From an uncultured Fidelibacterota bacterium (GTDB lineage Bacteria; Fidelibacterota; Marinisomatia; Marinisomatales; Marinisomataceae), in assembly GCA_902599655.1 (NCBI GenBank), contig CACKGC010000009.1, forward strand, positions 1-40,821: a stretch of DNA of 40,821 nt, written 5' to 3'. Under the pieces are notes generated by a model. The model was not told the origin of the DNA. It did not search any database and saw only the letters and a program-made list of their open reading frames with translations. Positions 34,748 through 40,821 of this stretch are shown piece after piece. The number at the start of each line of letters is the position of its first letter. Position 1 is the stretch's first letter. The translations under genes were made by a program, and so were the position numbers.

Positions 34748-36072
34748 TGGAATCCTCAGTAATTAAAAAATTCGCCTTAGAAACTTATGGCTGCCAAATG
34801 AACGTTGCAGATTCAGAACTTGTCGAAGGTATTTTGACAAATCTTGGTCTTGAAAAAACTGCTAATTATGACGAAGCAGATGCAATTTTTTTAAATACAT
34901 GCGCTATAAGAGAAAATGCTGAAACTAAAGTACATTCAAAGCTTGGTAATCTTCATAAAATAAAACTTAATAAGCCTCACTTGATAATTGGTGTATTAGG
35001 TTGTATGGCTCAGAACTTAAAAGATGATTTACTAAAGAATAAACCTTATGTAGACATTATTCTTGGTCCTGATTCTTATAGAAAAATTCCTGATTTAATT
35101 AATAGACATGTCAAAGATAATAAGAGTATTGTTGATACAAAGCTTTCAAGATATGAGGTATATGAAAATCTTTTTCCTAGTAGAGGAGATACGTTTAATG
35201 CCTGGGTTTCGATAATGCGAGGATGTGATAAATTTTGTTCATTTTGCATAGTTCCTTTTACTAGAGGAAGAGAGCGAAGTAGAAGCGTAGACAGTGTTGT
35301 TGAGGAGGTAAAAAAAGCTATAGATCAAGGCTTTGTTGAAATTACTCTTCTTGGTCAAAATGTTAACTCTTACAATTTTGAGGGTAAATCTTTTTCAGAT
35401 TTATTATTGGCTGTATCAGATATAAATGGTGTGAAAAGAATTAGGTATACTTCACCACATCCCCAGGACATTAATGTAGAATTACTTGAAGTGATGGCAT
35501 CAAGAAAAAATATTTGTAATTATGTTCATTTTCCCATGCAATCTGGATCAAACGAAGTGCTAAAGAGAATGAATCGAACTTACACCAGAGAGCATTTTTA
35601 TGATATGGCAATGAAGATTAGAGAAATCATGCCAAATTGTGGTCTTTCAACAGATATTATTGTTGGTTTTCCAGGTGAAACAGATGAACAGTTCAGAGAA
35701 ACTTTAGATTTAATGGAAGCAATAAAATTTAATTCTGCATTTACATTTAAATATTCACCAAGGCCTTACACAAAAGCTGAACAATTTTCAGATCATATTT
35801 CTGAGGACATTAAAAAATCGCGCCTTGATGAAATGTTAATTCTTCAAAGAAAACATACGTTGGAACTTAATCAAAACATGGTAGGAACTTTCCAGCAAGT
35901 ATTAATTGAAAAAGAAAGTAAAAAATCTAATTTGCATTGGGCTGGTAGAACTGATTCCAATGAATGGGTGATAATTGAGAAAAATAATAGTAATATCAAA
36001 GATATTGTACCTGTTGAAATATCTGACGCAACAGGTGTAATATTGCACGGTAAAGAGATTACAGGAGCATAA
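34747..36072 (+). CDS. miaB: tRNA-2-methylthio-N6-isopentenyladenosine synthase MiaB
   Basis: Radical-SAM methylthiotransferase acting on i6A37 of tRNAs. The 441 residues hold the N-terminal UPF0004 domain with cluster ligands Cys16, Cys52 and Cys86, and the radical-SAM motif Cys160-x3-Cys164-x2-Cys167 (RGCDKFCSFC). A TRAM domain occupies about 375-440. The GCQMN opening and the TRGRERSR segment favour MiaB over RimO or MtaB. It is coupled to its neighbours by one-base overlaps on both sides. Confidence 0.95.
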   Translation: MESSVIKKFALETYGCQMNVADSELVEGILTNLGLEKTANYDEADAIFLNTCAIRENAETKVHSKLGNLHKIKLNKPHLIIGVLGCMAQNLKDDLLKNKPYVDIILGPDSYRKIPDLINRHVKDNKSIVDTKLSRYEVYENLFPSRGDTFNAWVSIMRGCDKFCSFCIVPFTRGRERSRSVDSVVEEVKKAIDQGFVEITLLGQNVNSYNFEGKSFSDLLLAVSDINGVKRIRYTSPHPQDINVELLEVMASRKNICNYVHFPMQSGSNEVLKRMNRTYTREHFYDMAMKIREIMPNCGLSTDIIVGFPGETDEQFRETLDLMEAIKFNSAFTFKYSPRPYTKAEQFSDHISEDIKKSRLDEMLILQRKHTLELNQNMVGTFQQVLIEKESKKSNLHWAGRTDSNEWVIIEKNNSNIKDIVPVEISDATGVILHGKEITGA

Positions 36073-36386
36073 TGTTTAGAGTTATTAGAGTTTTATTATT
36101 ATTAGCTATATTGGCCGGAACTTTCTTGTTGTTTGACAAGAATAGTGAAAGTATAACTATTTACTTTTTTAGAGATATTGGTTACGATATTCCAGGGTAT
36201 CTTGCGTTTATCGGCTTTATTATGATTGGTGTAATTATTGGTTATATAATTTCTCTCAAATCTGTCTTTTCATATAGATCTGAAATTTCAAAGTTAGTTA
36301 AATCAAATAAAGAAATTTCAGAAGAGCTCGATGGTCTTAGAAATGTAGCTGTTGGCGAAGAATTTAGTTTTTCCGATAAGGAGTAA
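36072..36386 (+). CDS. lapA: LapA-like small inner-membrane protein
   Basis: The 104 residues have two membrane helices (about 5-22 and 42-62) around a short periplasmic loop (DKNSESITIYFFRDIGYDIPGY), then a cytoplasmic helical tail (about 68-95). This is the layout of the LapA (YciS, DUF1049) family. In E. coli lapA is co-transcribed with lapB, and a LapB homologue follows here 4 nt downstream, which strongly supports the call. Its own molecular role is poorly known even in model species. Confidence 0.82.
   Translation: MFRVIRVLLLLAILAGTFLLFDKNSESITIYFFRDIGYDIPGYLAFIGFIMIGVIIGYIISLKSVFSYRSEISKLVKSNKEISEELDGLRNVAVGEEFSFSDKE
36378..36383 (+). promoter_or_regulatory. Ribosome binding site that fixes the lapB start
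   Basis: AAGGAG ends 7 nt before UUG 36391. The frame is open back to UUG 36352, but that site lacks a comparable ribosome site. UUG 36391 puts the membrane helix right at the N-terminus, as in LapB. Confidence 0.7.
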
Positions 36387-36390
36387 TTCT

Positions 36391-37440
36391 TTGGAATTTT
36401 CTGCTTTAAGCAATCTGCAAATTTTCATAATTATCGTTGTAGTTTTATCTTTAATAATTTTCTTATTGGTGAGTAATCGATCTAAAAATATTCCTACTGA
36501 TGCTGAAGCTTTTAATAATGCACTTAAAGCTTTAGTTAACGGGGAAAAGGATAAGGCTTATCATCTTTTAAGAGAAATTATTTCAAAAGATTCAAACAAT
36601 ATTGATGCTTTCTTACTGCTCGGAGATCTTGTAAGAGAAAAAGATGTTAATCAAGCAATAAAAATTCATCAAACTGTGATTCTTAGACCACATATTTCAC
36701 AATCAAAAAAAATTGAAGCACATACTGCTCTTTCAAAAGATTTTATAAAAAGTGGTAATATTTCTAGAGCAGAAGAAGAGCTAAATAACATATTAAATAT
36801 GGATTCATCAAATAAATGGGCTTTATTAAAGCTTAAAGATATTGCTACGGAAAATAAAAATTGGAAGGAAGCCTTGAAGCATGAAAAAAAGTTAATGAAA
36901 GTAGATATCCATCATAAGAAAAATGATGAATCTATGTTGAATTACTACATTGCCATGGATTATAAGTCAAAAGATAAAATCAAAAATTATGTACATTATC
37001 TTGAAAAAAGTGCAGCTGCTGAAAATATTTATCCAGAGTCAGCCTTAGAACTTGCCAATCATAATAAAGATAATGCAGTTAAGGCAATTTCATATTACAA
37101 GCTATATGCTAAACATAAACCATCACAAAGAACAATGGCTTATAATAAAATAGAAAATATATTATTTGATAATCAACAGTATGATGAAGTTGAAAATCTG
37201 TATAAAGAATTATTAGAAAATAGCTTTGACGGTTTTGCTTTAAATAGACTAGTAGATATTCTTTTAGAAAAAAATGAAGTTGCTGATGCCAATGATTTAG
37301 TTGATAGATTTATGAAAAGTAATCACTCATGTCACTCAATTAGATTAAACAAACTAAAATTAGAATCTGAAAGTTTTGAAGTAAGAAAATCTATTTCTTC
37401 ATTATGTAACGAAATGATTAAAGATGAAATTATTAAATAA
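36391..37440 (+). CDS. lapB: LapB-like TPR protein lacking the rubredoxin domain
   Basis: In E. coli LapB (YciM) joins LPS synthesis to export and directs LpxC to FtsH for degradation. The 349 residues from UUG 36391 have an N-terminal membrane helix (about 8-27) and then TPR repeats. Family-specific segments are seen: NNALKALVNGEKDKAYHLL, LLLGDLVREKDVNQAIKIHQ, ILRPHISQSKK, DFIKSGNISRAEEEL and ENKNWKEALKHEKKL. E. coli LapB is 389 residues and ends in a four-Cys rubredoxin-like domain. Here the C-terminus has no CxxC pair and ends in a helical DEIIK. Either the lineage dispenses with the metal domain or this is a related TPR protein with another job. The end overlaps the SPOR gene by 17 nt. 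Confidence 0.78.
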   Translation: MEFSALSNLQIFIIIVVVLSLIIFLLVSNRSKNIPTDAEAFNNALKALVNGEKDKAYHLLREIISKDSNNIDAFLLLGDLVREKDVNQAIKIHQTVILRPHISQSKKIEAHTALSKDFIKSGNISRAEEELNNILNMDSSNKWALLKLKDIATENKNWKEALKHEKKLMKVDIHHKKNDESMLNYYIAMDYKSKDKIKNYVHYLEKSAAAENIYPESALELANHNKDNAVKAISYYKLYAKHKPSQRTMAYNKIENILFDNQQYDEVENLYKELLENSFDGFALNRLVDILLEKNEVADANDLVDRFMKSNHSCHSIRLNKLKLESESFEVRKSISSLCNEMIKDEIIK

Positions 37441-38059
37441 CCTTTTTTTCTTTATCGCAATATTAAGTAGTGTATTTGCTCAAGGCAAAGATTTGGCTCT
37501 GGAGTATGAAAGAGCCACTAAACTTACTGATGCAAATGAGGCGCTGCAAATTTATCAACGCATTATTAATACAAATGAAGATTCGGATTATGTATGGCTT
37601 TCAAAGCTAAAGAAAGCTGAAATGTTTTATGCAACTGGTTCCTATATTACATCCTCAAATATATTGAAAGAATTTAATCTAAATGCACCAACTTATCTTC
37701 TAAGTCAGTCTTCCAAAGATCTATTATATAAATCTTTGGATGCAGCAGGGGAATCTGATTCATTAAAAGTTTATCAAAAATTATTATCATCTAAAAAAAT
37801 CAAAAAAAATAAATCAAAAAAATCAACTAATAGAGTGTGGTTCATTCAATTTGGAGCATTTTCTTCAATTGAAAATGCAACAATATTGAAAGATTCACTA
37901 AAAGAAGAAAAAATTAATAATATTCAAATTGACCAAGTTTTTAAAAATGGTAAAATGATTTATTATGTAAGAAGCAATCATTTCAATTCTTATGACAAAG
38001 CTCTTGATCAAAGCAAGAAACTTAAGAATAAAACTAAATTTACTATCAGTGGTTTCTAG
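37424..38059 (+). CDS. Exported protein with TPR-like region and C-terminal SPOR domain
   Basis: The 211 residues begin with a signal peptide (hydrophobic 5-18, predicted cleavage after SVFA leaving Gln20). A helical repeat-like region follows (about 24-120, LALEYERATKLTDANEALQIYQRI), then a lysine-rich linker (about 125-140) and a SPOR domain (about 142-211, opening RVWFIQFGAF). SPOR binds denuded glycan strands, so the protein is probably periplasmic and enriched at sites of wall splitting. It ends the envelope unit that starts at 33535. Its stop codon touches the stop of the convergent OPT gene. Confidence 0.82.
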   Translation: MKLLNNLFFFIAILSSVFAQGKDLALEYERATKLTDANEALQIYQRIINTNEDSDYVWLSKLKKAEMFYATGSYITSSNILKEFNLNAPTYLLSQSSKDLLYKSLDAAGESDSLKVYQKLLSSKKIKKNKSKKSTNRVWFIQFGAFSSIENATILKDSLKEEKINNIQIDQVFKNGKMIYYVRSNHFNSYDKALDQSKKLKNKTKFTISGF

Positions 38060-39901
38060 CTATTTTTTAGCTACCAAGAATAATCTATAAAGAATCATAA
38101 TGATTATAGCAAGACCAACAAGATCATTCATTGGAGCAGGTAAAGATAAGCTTGGCCAGTAGTTTTTATCAAAGAACAGTGGAACTGCAATAAAGATAGC
38201 CATGAGTGCTTCTCCAGTTATTAATCCTGAAGCCATAAGCAGTCCATTATTTTTTCCATCTTCAGAAGCAGTTTTGCTAGCGAAGTGATTTAACATTCCT
38301 CCAATGAAAATTGGTAGAGTAAGTTCGACAGGAAGGTAAATTCCAATCGCAACAACAAGTATAGGGAATCTAAATTCTGCATTTCTTCGAGCTTGGTATT
38401 GGTCAAGAAGAATAATAAATATTCCTAAAATTGCTCCCGCATAAATCATCCCCCACTCTAAATTTCCAGAAAATACCCCGTTTGCTACATTGGTCATTAA
38501 TACAGCTTGTGGCGCAGGTAATTCAGAGCTACCAATACCATATGCTTCATGTAGTAGAGTTAAAACTATTCCAAGAGTTAAAGCTGCACTACTTACACCA
38601 ACAAGTTGCATCAGTTGCTGTTTCCATGGTGTTGCTCCAACAATATTTCCAGTTTTAAGGTCCTGAAGGTTATCTCCACCAATCGCTGCTGCACAACAAA
38701 CTACTGCTCCAATAAGAATTGCTGCTGCTGCACCTTTGGACGAGTCAACATCAAAAAAACTAATGATCAATAGAGAGCTGAATAATATCGTTGCAATAGT
38801 AACCCCAGAAATTGGATTATTTGAAGAGCCAACTACTCCTGCCATGTATGCAGCTACAGCAGAAAAAAGAAATCCGAAAATTGTCATAACTAATGATAGA
38901 ATAATTGCAGATGTCCAAGAACCTATAATTCCAAAGTAGGTAAGAGAAATTGGAACTAACATTGCTAGAATTGCCATAAATACGTAGTTGATTGGCAGGT
39001 CTTTTTCTTCTAAAGAAAGGTTATCAGCACTTTCTTTAAGTGTTTTTATGCTTAATTGAATGCTTTCAATTAATGGCTTAGCAAGTTGAATAACAGACCA
39101 AATACCACCCACAACCATGGCTCCAACTCCTAAATAACGTATTTTTGCATTCCAAATTCCATTAGCAATATCAAAATAATTTTCACCTTCAAACCCATAC
39201 ATGTATGAATATATTGGAATTGCAATAACCCATGATATCACACCACCAGAAAATACTAAAATACCAATGTTTCTTCCAACGATATAGCCAACACTAATTA
39301 AAGATGGGGATAGGCTTGCTCCCATACCAAAGATAGCACCCTTTATTGCTACTGCTCCACCAAGAGCACTAGACCAAATACCGAATGCTAATTCTCCAAG
39401 CTTTACGAATCCACCAAGTAACGCAGAGAACGCAATCATTTTTAAACTTTCTTTTGATTTATTAGCATCTGTTTCGTGACCAGTTTTTAGTACCGCAGCT
39501 GTTGCAACTCCTTCTGGAAATCGAAGTTGTGCTTTTAATATTAATGCTCTTCTTAATGGTACGGTGAATAATGCGCCTAAAATTCCACCGACCATAGCAA
39601 TTTTTGTTACTTCCCAATAGCTAATGGAATCCCAATATCCAATGAGCAACAAGGCTGGTAAAGTAAAAATAACTCCAGCAGCTAAAGACTCACCAGCAGA
39701 TGCTGCCGTTTGAACAATATTGTTTTCTAATATGTTTGAATTTTTAAAAAGTCTAAGAATCCCCATTGACATAATAGCCGCAGGAATTGATGCTGAAATA
39801 GTCATTCCTGCATAAAGACCTAAATATACCATTGCAGATGATAGGATTATTGACAAGAAAATACTTAAAAAAAAGGCTTTGAGAGTTATTTCATTTTTCA
39901 T
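38060..39901 (-). CDS. OPT-family transporter (oligopeptide or metal-chelate)
   Basis: Inner-membrane secondary transporter. The 613 residues contain about fourteen to sixteen hydrophobic helices. Family features are the opening LGLYAGMTISASIPAAIMSMGIL (about 27-49), PLRRALILKAQLRFPEGVATA (about 115-135), GSSNNPISGVTIATI (about 354-368), and CAAAIGGDNLQDLKTGNIVGATPWKQQ. OPT proteins carry small peptides, glutathione or metal-nicotianamine-like chelates; bacterial members are little studied and the substrate cannot be read here. It is divergent over 31 bp from a small His/Cys-rich protein and a TonB-dependent receptor. Confidence 0.9.
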   Translation of the reverse strand: MKNEITLKAFFLSIFLSIILSSAMVYLGLYAGMTISASIPAAIMSMGILRLFKNSNILENNIVQTAASAGESLAAGVIFTLPALLLIGYWDSISYWEVTKIAMVGGILGALFTVPLRRALILKAQLRFPEGVATAAVLKTGHETDANKSKESLKMIAFSALLGGFVKLGELAFGIWSSALGGAVAIKGAIFGMGASLSPSLISVGYIVGRNIGILVFSGGVISWVIAIPIYSYMYGFEGENYFDIANGIWNAKIRYLGVGAMVVGGIWSVIQLAKPLIESIQLSIKTLKESADNLSLEEKDLPINYVFMAILAMLVPISLTYFGIIGSWTSAIILSLVMTIFGFLFSAVAAYMAGVVGSSNNPISGVTIATILFSSLLIISFFDVDSSKGAAAAILIGAVVCCAAAIGGDNLQDLKTGNIVGATPWKQQLMQLVGVSSAALTLGIVLTLLHEAYGIGSSELPAPQAVLMTNVANGVFSGNLEWGMIYAGAILGIFIILLDQYQARRNAEFRFPILVVAIGIYLPVELTLPIFIGGMLNHFASKTASEDGKNNGLLMASGLITGEALMAIFIAVPLFFDKNYWPSLSLPAPMNDLVGLAIIIMILYRLFLVAKK

Positions 39902-39932
39902 AATCTTAACTTAATAAATTTTTAAAGTAAAA

Positions 39933-40208
39933 ATGAAAAAAACTATTATCGCATTAACACTTCTTTCTTTTGCCTTCCTTAGTTTACATGTACATATCCA
40001 TGAAAATGATCAATTAGATCATGTTTCTGATTACAATTCGGTTGAGGAAAATTGTGACTTTTGCCAGTTTAATAGTGATAAATCATTTGCAGAGGCATCG
40101 ACTTCTTCTGTTAGTATTAACTTTAAAAATATTACTTTTAAACAATATGTATCTAACTACATGTCGTTTAATATATTTTGTTTCTTAAACAAATCCCCAC
40201 CACAATAA
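39933..40208 (+). CDS. Small exported His/Cys-rich protein, possible metal binding
   Basis: Not recognised as a named family; it resembles short DUF2946-like proteins often seen beside TonB-dependent receptors. The 91 residues have an N-terminal hydrophobic segment (about 4-18) that could be a signal peptide. A histidine cluster HVHIHEN (19-25) follows, then DQLDHVS, an acidic stretch and CDFC (41-44). His-x-His-x-His plus Cys-x2-Cys could bind a transition metal. It lies 31 bp from the divergent OPT gene and 67 bp before the TonB receptor gene. Function unknown; metal binding is inference. Confidence 0.65.
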   Translation: MKKTIIALTLLSFAFLSLHVHIHENDQLDHVSDYNSVEENCDFCQFNSDKSFAEASTSSVSINFKNITFKQYVSNYMSFNIFCFLNKSPPQ

Positions 40209-40223
40209 TCTTATTATTACAAG

Positions 40224-40250
40224 CCGATATCAATATTTAATATCGGAGTT
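40224..40250 (+). terminator. Hairpin before the TonB receptor gene (terminator or attenuator)
   Basis: CCGATAT (40224-40230) pairs perfectly with ATATCGG (40240-40246) around a 9-nt loop, followed by AGTTTT. The T run is short and the hairpin is only 20 bp upstream of the receptor ribosome site. It could terminate the small gene, lower read-through into the receptor, or serve as a binding palindrome. Confidence 0.45.
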
Positions 40251-40275
40251 TTAACAAATCATTTTAGGAGAAAAA

Positions 40276-40821
40276 ATGAAAAACTATTTTAGTTTACTAA
40301 TATTAACATGCGCATTATTTGCTCAGAATGTTGTTACCGAATCTGATTCATTGAATCCGATTTCTCTTGAGGGTGTTGAAGTATATTCATCTTTAAGACA
40401 AGTCAATGAAGGAGATTTGGCTGCTTCTGCTATAATTTTTAATGATGAATTAGAGGTTATGGAAGGACAACACTTTAGTGACTTGCTTTTAAGAGTTCCT
40501 AATTTGAATTATGCTGGAGGTACTTCGAGACCAAGGTTTTTTCAAATTAGAGGTGAAGGTTCTGTAAGCAGATATGCCGACCAAGGACCGCCGAGTCCAT
40601 ATGTTGGTTTAGTTTTAGATGGAATGGATCTTTCTGAATTAGGAATGATTACACCATTATTTGATATGCAACAAGTTGAAGTTTTAATGGGTGTACAAAC
40701 AAGTTTGTTTGGAGCCTCAGCTTCATCAGGTTTAATTAATTTTAAAACTAATGATCCAACCGATGAAAAAGGTGGTTATGTTATGACCCAGCTTGGGTCG
40801 TACAACACCTATACCAATGGT
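40276..40821 (+). CDS. TonB-dependent outer-membrane receptor, N-terminal part (3' end outside window)
   Basis: Open frame of 182 codons running off the window. A signal peptide (MKNYFSLLILTCALFA, predicted cleavage before Gln17) is followed by a TonB-box-like EGVEVYSSLR (about 34-43). The plug domain shows FSDLLLRVPNLNYAGG, RFFQIRGEG (about 92-100), VLDGMDLSELG and VEVLMGVQTSLFGASASSGLINF (about 135-158). These are classical plug motifs; the beta-barrel lies beyond the edge. The strong ribosome site AGGAG at 40266-40270 is 5 nt before the AUG. Such receptors import iron chelates, vitamin B12, other metals or oligomers; the substrate is not visible. Confidence 0.9.
   Translation, partial: MKNYFSLLILTCALFAQNVVTESDSLNPISLEGVEVYSSLRQVNEGDLAASAIIFNDELEVMEGQHFSDLLLRVPNLNYAGGTSRPRFFQIRGEGSVSRYADQGPPSPYVGLVLDGMDLSELGMITPLFDMQQVEVLMGVQTSLFGASASSGLINFKTNDPTDEKGGYVMTQLGSYNTYTNG

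Noticed and set aside
36352-36390. Upstream UUG start for lapB
   Set aside because: It lies deep in lapA without a comparable ribosome site; UUG 36391 has AAGGAG at good spacing and puts the membrane helix at the N-terminus.
38051-38078. TAGCTA-TTTTTT-TAGCTA repeat at the SPOR/OPT joint as a bidirectional terminator
   Set aside because: The stem is only 6 bp of mostly A-T pairs with no T run after it on either strand, and it is formed by the stop codons and Lys codons themselves.
1-40821. CRISPR arrays, tRNA or rRNA genes, insertion sequences, prophage or defence genes
   Set aside because: Nearly every base is within a recognised gene; the remaining gaps are at most about 100 bp and show no repeat arrays, cloverleaf-like sequences or transposase motifs.

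Overview
The window is a gene-dense, AT-rich (roughly 30% GC by eye) stretch of bacterial chromosome. About 43 protein genes are packed with almost no spacing, often with 1-8 nt start/stop overlaps. No rRNA, tRNA, CRISPR array, insertion sequence or prophage was seen. An Lpt transporter, a TonB-dependent receptor and two SPOR proteins indicate a Gram-negative envelope. A Bacteroidota-like single-cysteine L32, a mitochondrial-type aconitase, a PASTA-bearing FtsI and signal peptides that leave Gln at +1 point to the Fibrobacterota-Chlorobiota-Bacteroidota (FCB) superphylum. A streamlined marine lineage such as Marinimicrobia (SAR406) is my best guess, but this is inference, not proof.

Layout. 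1-2555: the C-terminal part of ATP-dependent PEP carboxykinase, then greA, facing lptG. 2577-6589 (+): a coupled four-gene unit with an AGCS amino-acid/sodium symporter, a eukaryotic-type phosphomannomutase, a trans-polyprenyl diphosphate synthase and a bifunctional phosphoglucose/phosphomannose isomerase. 15348-6570 (-): a long co-directional block dusB-pruA-sucC-sucD-ndk-SPOR protein-rpmF-fabD-fabG-acpP-fabF, joining tRNA modification, proline catabolism, the succinate-forming TCA step and fatty-acid elongation. 15428-15664: rpmB alone on +. 19361-15661 (-): aconitase and gatB.

19407-33432 (+): maf and rodZ lead into the division and cell-wall (dcw) cluster, which starts with a sigma70-like promoter and a tandem GTGG MraZ operator. 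Its order is mraZ-rsmH-ftsL-ftsI-ftsZ-murD-ftsW-murG-murC-murB-ftsQ-ftsA. murE, murF and mraY are absent; ftsZ sits exactly where they are usually found and is missing from its usual place after ftsA. A strong hairpin terminator closes the unit.

33535-38059 (+): an envelope unit with a small helical protein of unknown function, an anchored LytM/M23 endopeptidase, miaB, lapA, a lapB homologue without the C-terminal rubredoxin domain, and a SPOR protein. 38060-40821: an OPT-family transporter on the - strand, divergent from a small His/Cys-rich exported protein and the start of a TonB-dependent receptor. This looks like a possible uptake locus cut by the window edge.

Most of the window is housekeeping. 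I found no clearly new biological system. The best leads are the rearranged dcw cluster, the mannose/prenyl operon, the shortened LapB, the small-protein/M23 pair and the OPT/TonB locus.
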